DNA of 64,000 bases from Gammaproteobacteria bacterium UBA7803 (GCA_002480525.1 DLCH01000016.1:15566-79565); one strand, 5' to 3'. Shown: positions 15,165-30,664, numbered from the stretch's first letter. The notes: generated by a model not told the origin, from the letters alone. Program-made: numbers and translations.

Positions 15165-15491
15165 TCACCCGCCCGACTCCCGCGCCTTGCCGCCGAGGCA
15201 GGGCGGCGACAGCGGCGCCTCGCCGAAGCGGCGCCGCCACTCCTGTGGCGTGTAGGTATGGATGGCCAGGGCGTGCACCGGCCCGTCGAGCTCGGCGGCG
15301 AGGGCCTGATTGACCATCCGGTGCCGGGCCAGCAGACGCTCGCCGGCGAAGGCCTCGCTCACCAGCACCACCTTGAAGTGGGTCTCGGAGCCGGCCGGCA
15401 CGTTGTGGCCGCCGCTCTCGTTGATCACCTCCAGGTGGTCGAGCTCGAAGCGCTCCGCCAGCCGGGTCTCGATGGTGTCCTGTACGGTCAT
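15165..15491 (-). CDS. bolA: BolA family protein
   Basis: A 108-residue small cytoplasmic protein with the BolA fold, a partner of monothiol glutaredoxins in Fe-S and iron handling and a stress or morphology regulator. Family marks are the ESGGHNVPAGSETHFKV core, with the conserved His, and RHRMVNQALA. It lies between tesA and trhO with gaps of about 10 bp or less, so it belongs to a tesA-bolA-trhO unit. Confidence 0.88.
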   Translation of the reverse strand: MTVQDTIETRLAERFELDHLEVINESGGHNVPAGSETHFKVVLVSEAFAGERLLARHRMVNQALAAELDGPVHALAIHTYTPQEWRRRFGEAPLSPPCLGGKARESGG

Positions 15492-15503
15492 GGTGTCGTC
15501 GTC

Positions 15504-16256
15504 TCAGCGGGTGGTCGCGGCGCCCGCGGCGTGCCCGGCGGCGGGCCCGTCGACGCTCGCCGTCTGCAGGTCGAGCAGCGGCGCCAGATGGGGCCACACG
15601 GTATCCAGCAGCATCACCTGGGCTTCCGCCTTCGGATGGATGCCGTCGTCCTGCATCAGCCCGGGCTCCAGCGCCACCCGCTCGAGGATGAACGGCACCA
15701 GCGCCACGTCCTCGGCGCTGGCGATCTCCTGGTACGCCTCGGCGAACGCCCGGGTGTAGCGGGGGCCGTAGTTGGGGGGAATCTGCATGCCGACCAGCAG
15801 CGGGACCGCGCCGGCGTCCCGGGTGAGCCGAACCATGCGGGTCAGGTTGTCCCGCATGCGCGGCACCGGATAGCCGCGCAGGCCGTCGTTGCCGCCGAGT
15901 TCCAGGATCACCACCTCGGGGGCGTGCTCCGCCAGCGCATCCGGCAGCCGGGCGAGGCCGCCGCCGGTGGTCTCGCCGCTCACGCTGGCGTTGACGACCT
16001 GCCAGCGGCCGCCGCGCTCGTGCAGCCGGTCGCGCAGCTGCTCCACCCAGCCCTGCTCGCGTTGAATGCCGTATGCGGCGCTGATACTGTCGCCGAACAC
16101 GAGGATCGTCGCCCCATCGTCCGGGCCGGCGGGGTTCGGCGAGTCCGTGCGCGCCAGGGTTTCCGGCGCCGCGCCTGCCAGAATCGACACCACTGCCAGC
16201 ATCGTGGCGGCCAGCGCTGCCCGAGGCGACTCGGGCGACGTGCACGCGGCTGTCAC
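15504..16256 (-). CDS. tesA: Periplasmic GDSL esterase / acyl-CoA thioesterase I
   Basis: SGNH hydrolase with thioesterase, lysophospholipase and arylesterase activities in relatives. The catalytic blocks are ILVFGDSIS (Ser), LELGGNDGLRG and DGIHP (Asp-His). A signal peptide ends near TLA. The start is uncertain: GTG 16256 gives a complete hydrophobic core, ATG 16202 cuts it short, and ATG 16316 would overlap the divergent ybbA start codon. The divergent ybbA/tesA arrangement is the same as in E. coli and supports the assignment. Confidence 0.87.
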   Translation of the reverse strand: MTAACTSPESPRAALAATMLAVVSILAGAAPETLARTDSPNPAGPDDGATILVFGDSISAAYGIQREQGWVEQLRDRLHERGGRWQVVNASVSGETTGGGLARLPDALAEHAPEVVILELGGNDGLRGYPVPRMRDNLTRMVRLTRDAGAVPLLVGMQIPPNYGPRYTRAFAEAYQEIASAEDVALVPFILERVALEPGLMQDDGIHPKAEAQVMLLDTVWPHLAPLLDLQTASVDGPAAGHAAGAATTR

Positions 16257-16314
16257 GCCGCTGTCACGACAATCCCGCGTGTGACGTCGCAGGCAACGCC
16301 GGAACCAGACAAGC

Positions 16315-16986
16315 ATGAGCGAACCGGTCATTCGAGTTCGGGGTGTGAACAAGGTGGTACCCACTGCTGAAGGGCAGCTCACCATCTTGGAGGGCATAGA
16401 CCTCGAAATCAACGCGGGGGAGACCGTGGCCGTGGTGGGGGCCTCGGGCTCCGGCAAGACCACCCTGCTCGGCATCCTGGCCGGGCTGGACCTGCCCAGC
16501 AGCGGCACGGTCACCCTGGTCGGGCAGGATATCACCCGCCTCGACGAGGAAGCCCGGGCGCGCCTGCGCGGCGAACACGTCGGCTTCGTATTCCAGACCT
16601 TCCAGCTCCTGGCGAGCCTGACGGCCCTGGAGAACGTCATGCTGCCGGCGGAGCTGCACCACGAGGCGGACGCCGGCGACCAGGCCCGGGCGCTGCTGGA
16701 GAAGGTCGGCCTCGGCCGGCGCATGGGGCACTACCCGCGCCAGCTCTCCGGCGGCGAGCAGCAGCGCGTGGCCATCGCCCGGGCGTTCGCCTCCCGCCCC
16801 CACGTGCTGTTCGCCGACGAGCCCACCGGCAACCTCGACACCACCACCGGGGCGCGCATCATCGACCTGCTGTTCGAGCTGAATGAGGAGTACGCCACCA
16901 CCCTGGTGCTGGTGACCCACGACGAGCGTCTCGCCGCCCGCTGCCAGCGGGTGATCGAGATCGACGCCGGCAGGATCCGCGGATGA
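16315..16986 (+). CDS. ybbA: ABC transporter ATP-binding protein (YbbA, LolD-like)
   Basis: A 223-residue ATPase with Walker A GASGSGKTT, signature LSGGEQQRVAIARA and Walker B VLFADEPTGNLD, of the LolD/MacB class that works with FtsX-type permeases on the envelope. Its stop overlaps the start of the permease gene by 4 bp (ATGA), and the divergent neighbour is tesA. The actual substrate of YbbAP systems is not settled. Confidence 0.92.
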   Translation: MSEPVIRVRGVNKVVPTAEGQLTILEGIDLEINAGETVAVVGASGSGKTTLLGILAGLDLPSSGTVTLVGQDITRLDEEARARLRGEHVGFVFQTFQLLASLTALENVMLPAELHHEADAGDQARALLEKVGLGRRMGHYPRQLSGGEQQRVAIARAFASRPHVLFADEPTGNLDTTTGARIIDLLFELNEEYATTLVLVTHDERLAARCQRVIEIDAGRIRG

Positions 16987-19484
16987 GGCTCGGGCTCATT
17001 CTGCGCCTCGCCTGGCGGGACTGGCGCAGCGGCGAGCTGGGCCTGCTGCTGGCGGCGCTGCTGGTGGCCGTCGGCAGCGTCACGGCGGTGAGCCTGCTGG
17101 TCGACCGGCTGCAGCAGGCGCTGATCTCCGAATCCGCCGAGTTCCTCGCGGCAGACCGCTACATCGGCTCCGGCCGGGAGATTCCGGACGAATTCCGCCA
17201 GGCCGCCCGGGATCTCGGCCTCGACGTCGCCGATACCCTGTCGTTCCCGTCGATGGTGTTCGCCAGCGACGAGCGCAACCAGCTCGCCTCGGTGAAGGCG
17301 GTGTCGCCGGGCTATCCGCTGCGCGGCACGCTGATCGTGGCCGACGCGCCGTTCGGCCGGGGCAGGCCCACCGGCGCGCTGCCGGAGCCCGGCGAAGTGT
17401 GGCTGGATTCGCGCCTGTTCCCCGCCCTCGACGTGTCCCTCGGCGACACGGTGGAGGTGGGGCTCGCCGAGCTGCGCGTGGCCGGCGTGCTGATCAGCGA
17501 GCCGGACCGGGGCGGCAGCGCCTTCGACTTCGGTCCGCGGGTGCTCATGCGGCTGGCGGACGTGCCGGCCACCGAGGTGGTGCAGCCGGGCAGCCGGCTG
17601 TCCTACCGGCTGCTGCTGCGGGGCGACGACGACACCCTCGAGACGCTGCGCGAATCCCTCACCCTGGAACCCAACTTCGTCTGGCGGGGCATCCGCGACA
17701 GCAGCCAGTCGATCGGCGCCGCCCTGGAACGGGCCGAGAGCTTCCTGCTGCTCGGCGGCCTGCTCGGCGTGCTGCTGGCCGGCGTCGCCGTGGCGCTGTC
17801 CGCGCACCGCTACGCCCACCGGCACTACGACCACGTCGCCATTCTCAAGACCCTGGGCGCGACCCCGAACCAGGTGCTGCGCGCGTTCCTGATCCTGCTC
17901 AGTGTGGTGGGGGCCGTGGCCGTGGCCCTGGGGCTGGCGCTTGGCTCCGCGCTGCACGTCGGCATCGTCGCCGTGCTCGCCGAGATCGTGCCGGTGTCGC
18001 TGCCGATGCCGTCGGCGCGGCCGTTCCTGCTGGGCGCCGCGACGGGCTTCATCTGCGCCCTGGCCTTCGCCCTGCCGCCGCTGCTGCACCTGCACCGCAT
18101 CTCGCCGATGCGGGTCATCCGCCGGGACCTGGGGGGCGCGCCGCCGTCCCAGATCCTCAGCTACGCCGCCGCCGCCGCCGGCAGCCTCGGGCTGCTGCTG
18201 TGGTACAGCAACAGCCTGTGGCTGACCCTGTGGACCCTGGCCGGCAGCGGCGCCGTGCTGCTGGCCTTCGCCGCCATGGCGCTGCTGCTGCTGCGGGGCG
18301 GCCGCGTGCTGGGCATGCAGGCCGGCAGCGGCTGGCGCCTCGCCCTGGCCGGCCTGCAGCGCCGGCGGCGCGAGAACGTCGCCCAGATCCTGATCTTCGG
18401 GCTGGCGATCATGCTGCTGCTGATCCTGCTGCTGCTGCGGACCTCGCTGCTGGACGAATGGCAGAACCAGGTCCCCGAGGACGCGCCGAACCACTTTCTC
18501 ATCAACGTCACCCCGGACCAGGTCGACGAGGTGGAGGCCCTGCTGGGCGAGGTGACGCAACGCATGGGCGAGCTTTACCCCATGGTCCGCGGGCGCATCC
18601 TGGCGGTGAACGGGGTCGATGCCGACACCCTGGAGTCGCAGCGCCGGGGCCGCGGCGTCGACGACGGCGACGGGCCGCGGCTGTCCTCGGAGCGCAATCT
18701 CACCTGGATGGACGCGCTGCCGCCGGACAACCGCCTGGTGGCCGGGGCCTGGTGGGCGGAGGACGATCCGGGCACCTGGGTGTCGCTGGAGGCCGAATAT
18801 GCCGAGGAGCGGGGCCTGGGCGTGGGCGACGTCGTGCGCTTCGACATCGCCGGGCGTCAGGTCGAGGCCGAGGTGGCCAACCTGCGCCGGGTGAACTGGG
18901 AGAGCATGCGGCCGAACTTCTTCATCATCTTCTCGCCCGGCGTGCTGGAGGACTATCCGGCCACCTACATGACCAGCTTCCATCTCGACCGGGACCAGAA
19001 GCCTTTCCTCAACCGGCTGCTGTCCCGCTTTCCCACCATCACCGTGCTGGAGGTGGACGCGGTGATCCGCCAGGTGCAGAGCATCATCGCCCGGGTCACC
19101 CAGGCGGTGGAGCTGGTGCTGGCGCTGGTGATCGCCGCGGGCTGTCTGGTGCTGATCGCCAGCATCCAGGCCAGCCGCGACGCCCGCATGCACGAGCACG
19201 CCCTGATCCGCACCCTGGGCGGCACCCGCCGGCTGATCGCCGGTTCCCTGGCCGCCGAGTTCGCCCTGCTGGGGCTGTTTGCGGGCATCGTCGCCGTGGT
19301 CGGCGCCGAGGTGACGGTGGCGGTGCTGCAGAGCCAGGTGTTCGAGCTGAGCATGGCGCCCCACCCCTGGCTGTGGGTCGCCGGGCCCCTGGTCGGCGCG
19401 CTGCTGATCCTCACCGTGGGCCTGCTCGGCACCCGGCGGCTGGTGTCCACGCCGCCGATGCTGGTCCTGCGCGGCCTGAACTGA
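16983..19484 (+). CDS. ybbP: FtsX-like ABC permease (YbbP)
   Basis: An 833-residue inner-membrane permease with about ten helices: one N-terminal, groups near 255-375 and 395-485, and three at the C-terminus (about 700-830). Two large periplasmic loops lie between, as in YbbP/LolC-type MacB-fold exporters. The cytoplasmic coupling stretches HYDHVAILKTLGATPNQV and HALIRTLGGTRRLI mark the two FtsX domains. Translationally coupled to ybbA. Confidence 0.9.
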   Translation: MRLGLILRLAWRDWRSGELGLLLAALLVAVGSVTAVSLLVDRLQQALISESAEFLAADRYIGSGREIPDEFRQAARDLGLDVADTLSFPSMVFASDERNQLASVKAVSPGYPLRGTLIVADAPFGRGRPTGALPEPGEVWLDSRLFPALDVSLGDTVEVGLAELRVAGVLISEPDRGGSAFDFGPRVLMRLADVPATEVVQPGSRLSYRLLLRGDDDTLETLRESLTLEPNFVWRGIRDSSQSIGAALERAESFLLLGGLLGVLLAGVAVALSAHRYAHRHYDHVAILKTLGATPNQVLRAFLILLSVVGAVAVALGLALGSALHVGIVAVLAEIVPVSLPMPSARPFLLGAATGFICALAFALPPLLHLHRISPMRVIRRDLGGAPPSQILSYAAAAAGSLGLLLWYSNSLWLTLWTLAGSGAVLLAFAAMALLLLRGGRVLGMQAGSGWRLALAGLQRRRRENVAQILIFGLAIMLLLILLLLRTSLLDEWQNQVPEDAPNHFLINVTPDQVDEVEALLGEVTQRMGELYPMVRGRILAVNGVDADTLESQRRGRGVDDGDGPRLSSERNLTWMDALPPDNRLVAGAWWAEDDPGTWVSLEAEYAEERGLGVGDVVRFDIAGRQVEAEVANLRRVNWESMRPNFFIIFSPGVLEDYPATYMTSFHLDRDQKPFLNRLLSRFPTITVLEVDAVIRQVQSIIARVTQAVELVLALVIAAGCLVLIASIQASRDARMHEHALIRTLGGTRRLIAGSLAAEFALLGLFAGIVAVVGAEVTVAVLQSQVFELSMAPHPWLWVAGPLVGALLILTVGLLGTRRLVSTPPMLVLRGLN

Positions 19485-19509
19485 TCCTCCGGCCCGCCAA
19501 TCGGTGATC

Positions 19510-19530
19510 GGGGACCCGTTTCCGGGCCCC
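19510..19530 (+). terminator. GC-rich hairpin after ybbP
   Basis: GGGG-a-CCCG stem arm pairs with CGGG-CCCC around a TTTC loop, one bulged A. No T run follows, so termination strength is doubtful. Confidence 0.35.
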
Positions 19531-19608
19531 GGTCCGTTGCGTATCGGCCAGCCTCTACTACTGTTAACTGACTGACTCAGGTTCCTGTGAGGCGGGACTC
19601 TTCGACCC

Positions 19609-21618
19609 ATGAGCAAGCTGCCACGCCTGTTCGCGCCGAAACGCCGCGGCGACGCCGGGGCTCCGGCCGGCAGTCCGGTATCCGGTCGCGCGGGTGTCGG
19701 AAGCTGGCGGCTGCTCGCGTGGGCGCCGCTGATCCTGGCGCTGTTCCTGTGGGGGCTGAGCGGCGGGCTGCTCACCGACGGCGCCGAGGCGGTGCGGCGC
19801 GACGGCGCCGAGGTCGTGCTGGCCCGGTTCGCGGCGCTGCAGAACCACTATCTCGTGGCGCTGGCCGCGTTCACCCTGCTCGGCGTCGCCCTGGCGGGGC
19901 TGTCGGCCCGGCGCTGGGCCCGGGACAGGTCCCGCCCCGCGTGGTCCCTGGACGGCCTCGAGCAGCGCCTGTTCGAACACTCGCCGGGCGCTGTGGTGGT
20001 GACCGACGCCTTCGACCGCATCCTGGCGGTCAACAACGCCTACACCCGGATGACGGGCTATCCCTCCGAGGAGGTCGTCGGTCACGACATCGCCTTCAAC
20101 CACGCCGGCCGTCAGGACGAGTCCTTCTACGTGGCCATGCGCGAGAGCCTGGCCCGGCGCGGGCGCTGGGTGGGGGAATTCTGGCTGCGCAACAAGGCCG
20201 GCGAGGCGTTCGCGGACAAGGTCACCCGCATGCGCCTGAACGGGCCGCGCAACGAGCTGCTGGGCTATCTCACGCTGTCCATGGACCTGCTCAGCTCCGA
20301 CGAGTCGAAGCGGCTGATGCTCTGGCAGGCGCACCACGACACGCTCACCAAGCTGCCGAACCGCAACCTGTTCGAGGAGCGCCTGACCCGGGTGCTGCTG
20401 CGGGCCCAGGAGCCCGGGTTCGCGGGCGCGCTGCTGTCCATCGACCTCGACCGCTTCAAGATCGTCAACGATTCCGCCGGGCCGTCCCATGGCGACCAGG
20501 TGCTGATGGAGACGGCCTACCGGCTGGCGATGTCGGTGGACGAATCCCACACGGTGGCGCGTCTCGGCGGTGACCACTTCGTGGTGCTGATGACCGAGAT
20601 CGCCGACTTCGGCGAGGTGGAACGGCTCGGCCGGCGCATCCTCACCGAGATCGGCAAGCCGTTCCGGCTGGAGGGGCGCGAGCTGTTCATCTCCGCCAGC
20701 GTCGGCGTGGCGCTGCTGCCCCAGGACGGTGAGGAATCCGGCGAGCTGCTGCAGAAGGCCGACGCGGCCCGCATCCAGGTGAAGGAGCAGGGCGGCAACA
20801 ACCTGGCGTTCTTCGAGCCGGACATGAACACCCGCGCGGAGCGCCGCCTGGAGCTCGAGTCGGCGCTGCGCCGCGCCGCCGACAACGGCGAGCTGATGCT
20901 GTACTTCCAGCCGGTGGTGGACGTGAAGCGGGGCACGGTGACCAGCGCCGAGGCGCTGCTGCGCTGGGATCATCCCGAGCTCGGCATGGTGTCCCCCGGC
21001 GAGTTCATCCCGGTGGCCGAGGACATGGGGCTGATCGTCGACATCGGCCGGTGGGTGGTCAACGAGTGCCACCGCCAGCTCCAGGCGTGGCGCCTGGCCG
21101 GCATCGAGGATCTGCGCATCTCCCTCAACGTCAGCCCGTTCCAGCTCCGCCGCGAGGCGGACGCGGACGCGCTGCTGGCGCTGATCCGCGAGCTCGGCGA
21201 CCCGGGGCTGATCCTGGAGCTCACCGAGAGCGCGCTGATGGAGAACAGCGACGGCGTGCACCGGTTCCTCAGCGACGTCCGGGCGCTGGGCAACATGGTG
21301 GCGCTGGACGACTTCGGCACGGGCTTCTCCTCCCTGGGCTACCTGCGCAACTTCGAGTTCGACGTGCTGAAGGTGGACAAGACCTTCATCGACGAGCTGG
21401 CCAGCACCCGCGACTACGGGCTGGTGGCCTCCATCGTCAGCATGGGCCGCATCCTCGGCATGCGGGTGGTGGCGGAGGGCGTCGAGACCGCCGAGCAGGT
21501 CAAGCGCCTGAAGCAGATCGGCTGCGACTACGTGCAGGGGTACTACTTCTCCAAGCCGCTGCCGGCGGACGCGTTCTACGACTTCCTCACCGACAAGCAG
21601 CTCCGCGACGTGGGGTGA
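19609..21618 (+). CDS. Membrane PAS-GGDEF-EAL protein, probable c-di-GMP phosphodiesterase
   Basis: A 669-residue cyclic-di-GMP enzyme. Two transmembrane helices (about 33-53 and 81-99) flank a short periplasmic segment. A PAS domain (117-225), a GGDEF domain with degenerate GGDHF signature (320-324) and an EAL domain follow. The EAL half is intact: EALLRW (448-453), NVSPFQL, LELTES, DDFGTGFSSLGYL, VDKTFI and EGVET. The protein therefore most likely hydrolyses c-di-GMP, with the altered GGDEF domain inactive or acting as a GTP-binding regulator. It stands alone on the plus strand; the repeat-rich gap follows. Confidence 0.9.
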   Translation: MSKLPRLFAPKRRGDAGAPAGSPVSGRAGVGSWRLLAWAPLILALFLWGLSGGLLTDGAEAVRRDGAEVVLARFAALQNHYLVALAAFTLLGVALAGLSARRWARDRSRPAWSLDGLEQRLFEHSPGAVVVTDAFDRILAVNNAYTRMTGYPSEEVVGHDIAFNHAGRQDESFYVAMRESLARRGRWVGEFWLRNKAGEAFADKVTRMRLNGPRNELLGYLTLSMDLLSSDESKRLMLWQAHHDTLTKLPNRNLFEERLTRVLLRAQEPGFAGALLSIDLDRFKIVNDSAGPSHGDQVLMETAYRLAMSVDESHTVARLGGDHFVVLMTEIADFGEVERLGRRILTEIGKPFRLEGRELFISASVGVALLPQDGEESGELLQKADAARIQVKEQGGNNLAFFEPDMNTRAERRLELESALRRAADNGELMLYFQPVVDVKRGTVTSAEALLRWDHPELGMVSPGEFIPVAEDMGLIVDIGRWVVNECHRQLQAWRLAGIEDLRISLNVSPFQLRREADADALLALIRELGDPGLILELTESALMENSDGVHRFLSDVRALGNMVALDDFGTGFSSLGYLRNFEFDVLKVDKTFIDELASTRDYGLVASIVSMGRILGMRVVAEGVETAEQVKRLKQIGCDYVQGYYFSKPLPADAFYDFLTDKQLRDVG

Positions 21619-21670
21619 CGGTTTCGGGTTGGCTGGGCCGTTCATTCGAAGGGCTCGATGCACGGCCGCA

Positions 21671-21762
21671 CGCAGCGGGACAGCTTTTCGACAGCGGCGG
21701 AATTGTCGTGGGCCGCTCCTCCGTAGCCGGGGGCTGAACAGTCGAAAAGCTGTCCCGCTGCG
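21671..21762. repeat. Perfect 22-bp inverted repeat, 48-nt spacer
   Basis: Arms 21671-21692 and 21741-21762 are exact reverse complements containing a GGGACAGCTTTTCGAC core. It lies just after the GGDEF-EAL stop and could form a long hairpin in RNA or cruciform DNA. It does not share sequence with the neighbouring repeats. The T/A run in the arm suggests a possible terminator role. Confidence 0.75.
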
Positions 21763-21822
21763 AACGCCCGCGCCCCCGCCGTCGTGGCCTGAACCACCGG
21801 CACCAGACACCCCGATTCACCC

Positions 21823-21942
21823 GTAGGAGCGGCCTCCCGGCCGCGATCGGCCGCCGCGTAGCGGCGGCATGGGGGTTTCCCGAGGGGAAACCGCGGGTTC
21901 ATTCCAGGTGTCGGGGAATCGCGGCCGGGAGGCCGCTCCTAC
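21823..21942. repeat. REP pair (REPIN-like), GTAGGAGCGGCC family
   Basis: Two perfect 25-bp arms, 21823-21847 and 21918-21942, in inverted orientation. Each is a GTAGGAGCGGCC...GGCCGCGAT REP with its own internal GGCC-type palindrome. The 70-nt interior contains two further perfect hairpins, GCCGCCG/CGGCGGC and GGTTTCCC/GGGAAACC. A diverged copy is present at 44274-44337. This is the layout of a REP doublet mobilised by a RAYT transposase; no RAYT gene is in the window. Confidence 0.8.
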
Positions 21943-21989
21943 GCAGGAGATCGCGCCGCCATGGTTGTACCGACGCCGTCGTTGCGGGT

Positions 21990-22083
21990 GCCGGGGAGAC
22001 CCTTTCGGCGCATTGAGGCCTCCCGACTACAAACGATTCGGTCCACGGCAAATCCGCCCGCGCGCCGAAAGTGTCTCCCCGGC
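21990..22083. repeat. 22-bp inverted repeat with one mismatch, 50-nt spacer
   Basis: Arms 21990-22011 and 22062-22083 pair over 22 positions with a single mismatch; the arm contains GGGGAGAC and TTTCGGCGC. It lies 113 bp upstream of the ttcA start, unrelated in sequence to the two preceding repeats but of almost the same size and spacing. Confidence 0.7.
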
Positions 22084-22196
22084 GGCCGCTTTCGACGCCC
22101 TTCTGGCCACAACGCGGCAGCGACCCGCCTGACGAAAAGCCCCGCATGCCGTAGACTCCGCGCCTTCTGACCAGCCGAACCGACGGGATCGACACC

Positions 22197-23061
22197 GTGT
22201 CCGTAGAGCACTACCAGCCGGATCAGGCCGACGACCGTGGCGCCGACCAGCGGCGCGACCGCTTCGAGGCGAATAAGCTGCACAAGCGGCTGCGCCGGGA
22301 GGTGGGCCGGGCGATCGCCGACTTCGGCATGATCGAGGACGGCGACCGGGTGATGGTGTGCCTGTCGGGCGGCAAGGATTCCTACACCATGCTCGACATC
22401 CTGCGCAGCCTGCAGCGCTCCGCGCCGGTGCGCTTCGAGCTGGTCCCCGTGCATCTCGATCAGAAGCAGCCGGGCTACCCGGCCGGCGTCATGCGCGATT
22501 ACCTCGAGGAGCAGGGGCTCGAGCACTACCTGCTCGAGGAGGACACCTTCAGCATCGTTTCGGATCTGACCCCGGAGGGCAAGACCACCTGCCCGATCTG
22601 CTCACGGCTGCGGCGCGGCATCCTGTACGCCTGCGCGTCCCGCATCGGGGCGACCCGCATCGCCCTCGGCCACCATCTCGACGATGCCGTGGAGACGCTG
22701 TTCCTGAACCTGTTCTACGGCGGACGGATGAAGGCGATGCCGCCGAAGCTGAAGAGCGACGACGGCCGGCACGTGGTGATCCGGCCGCTGTACTACTGCC
22801 GGGAGCGGCTGGTGGCGCGCTGGGCCGAGCACCGGGGCTTTCCGATCATCCCGTGCAACCTGTGCGGCTCCCAGGAGAACCTGCAGCGTCAGGTGATCAA
22901 GGAGATGCTCGCCGGCTGGGACCGGCAGCATCCCGGCCGGGTGGAGAACATCGCCCGGGCGCTGTCCCACGTGGTGCCGTCGCACCTGTCCGACCGGTCG
23001 CTGTTCGATTTTCTCGGGCTCGCCGCCGATGCCGGGCCGGCGCTGGTGCCGCTGAAGGATC

Positions 23062-23075
<14 letters not shown>
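22197..23075 (+). CDS. ttcA: tRNA 2-thiocytidine(32) synthetase
   Basis: Cytoplasmic Fe-S-dependent tRNA thiolase of 292 residues that makes s2C32. The PP-loop SGGKDS is at 57-62 and the two CxxC pairs that hold the cluster are CPIC (132-135) and CNLC (220-223). GHHLDDAVETLFLN and the N-terminal KLHKRLRREVGRAI are TtcA-typical. The start codon is GTG at 22197. Its last 14 bp overlap the end of the convergent giant kinase gene, so the two transcripts must be antisense at their 3' ends. Confidence 0.95.
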
Positions 23076-29508
<6,433 letters not shown>

Positions 29509-29587
29509 GTTCGATCAGGTCACCCGGTCAGTCCATGTGCTCGGCGGCAGCTCGCGCGGGCTGCGGCTGCGGTCCTCGTGCCGGTGA

Positions 29588-29603
29588 ATCCGCCGCGGCG
29601 GAT
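29588..29603. repeat. 16-bp perfect palindrome between regulator and kinase genes
   Basis: ATCCGCCG followed directly by its reverse complement, in the 131-bp gap between the response regulator stop and the giant kinase start. It could be a transcript-processing or attenuating hairpin, or a protein-binding site. Confidence 0.45.
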
Positions 29604-29639
29604 CGCGGCGGCCGCTGCCGCGCACGACGGCGGCGCCGG

Positions 29640-30347
29640 TCAGGTCACCTCGGGGGTGAACAGGTATCCCGTGCCGTGGATCGTGGTGATGATCTTGGCC
29701 GTGGACGCCCGCTCGCCCAGCTTCTTGCGGAGCTGGCCGACCAGCACGTCGATGTAGCGGTCGTCCGGAAACCACTCGCGGTTGCGGATCCGGTTCATGA
29801 GCTGGTCGCGGTTCATCACCTCGCCGGCGCGTTCCATGAACGCCAGCAGGAGCTGATACTCGCCGGCGGACAGGGTCGACTGCTCGCCGTCCGGGGCGGT
29901 CAGTTCGCGCTTGTTGAGGTCGAGCTGCCAGCCCTCGAAGTGGCGGATGTGGTTCTTGCGCCGCTGCCGCTCCTGAATGTGCACCCGGCGGATCAGGTTG
30001 CGCGCCCGGGACAGCAGCTCGCGGGGATCGAACGGCTTGGTCACGTAGTCGTCGGCGCCGCTCTCCAGGCCGAGAATCTTGTCGATCTGCTCCTGCTTGC
30101 TGGTCACCATGATGATGCCGATGTCGGTTTCGGCGCGGATTTCCCTGGCCAGCGTCAGGCCGTCCTTGCCGGGCAGCTTGATGTCCAGCAGCACCAGCAC
30201 CACGTCGCGTTCCAGCACCATCGGCAGCACCTCGTCGCCGGAGCCGGTGGAGCTGACCTTGAAGCCTTCGTCCTCGAAGTAGGAGACGAGCTGTTCGCGC
30301 GTGATGGGCTCGTCTTCGACGACGAGAATGTGTTCCTGTTCGGCCAT
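29640..30347 (-). CDS. OmpR-family response regulator, TorR/ArcA-like
   Basis: A 235-residue transcription factor. The receiver domain (1-120) has the acidic pair Glu11-Asp12, phosphoacceptor Asp55 (LLDIKLPGKDG) and the switch lysine in DDYVTKPF. A winged-helix DNA-binding domain (about 135-232) ends with DVLVGQLRKKLGE and GTGYLF. The receiver (LGLESGADDYVTKPFDPREL) looks closest to TorR and ArcA, regulators fed by HPt domains of hybrid kinases. That fits the neighbouring giant kinase, which carries its own HPt. ATG 30347 follows an AGGACAGGG purine run. Confidence 0.92.
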   Translation of the reverse strand: MAEQEHILVVEDEPITREQLVSYFEDEGFKVSSTGSGDEVLPMVLERDVVLVLLDIKLPGKDGLTLAREIRAETDIGIIMVTSKQEQIDKILGLESGADDYVTKPFDPRELLSRARNLIRRVHIQERQRRKNHIRHFEGWQLDLNKRELTAPDGEQSTLSAGEYQLLLAFMERAGEVMNRDQLMNRIRNREWFPDDRYIDVLVGQLRKKLGERASTAKIITTIHGTGYLFTPEVT

Positions 30348-30664
30348 AGTTCCCTGTCCTGTTGGAACGGCCCGCCGATCGCCGGGGAGCGGGGCGGGGC
30401 CGGAGCGGTCGCCGTCACGGGTCGCGGCGCCGCCGTCCTCGATTTAATATGCGGGCCCTCTGTCGTCCGGGCCGGTGCCGAAGCTGGCCGGCAGCGCCGG
30501 GAGCCGGGCCCCGAGTCCGTGGTGCGGGGCGTTCCGGTCGTGGCCCGAGGCCGCAACGGCCGGCGCGACGGGTGTCCGTATCAATGGAAAGTAATGCATC
30601 TCGATGGTGCAAATTCAACCCGGATCGGTCAGGTTGAGCGCTGCATCACGTAAACTCCGCAGTC
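30348..30664. other. Divergent regulator/yheU intergenic region
   Basis: 317 bp between the response regulator and yheU starts. On the minus strand a TATTAA (30449-30444) could be a -10 for the regulator-kinase operon, but no -35 is evident. The last 110 bp before yheU are less GC-rich and hold a TCAACC/GGTTGA inverted repeat (about 30613-30636) that could be a control site. No gene is visible. Confidence 0.35.

Noticed and set aside
21629..22195. Short open frames of 65-98 residues in the repeat-rich gap
   Set aside because: They run across the inverted repeats in several frames, lack Shine-Dalgarno sequences and recognisable domains, and arise from palindromic GC-rich sequence.
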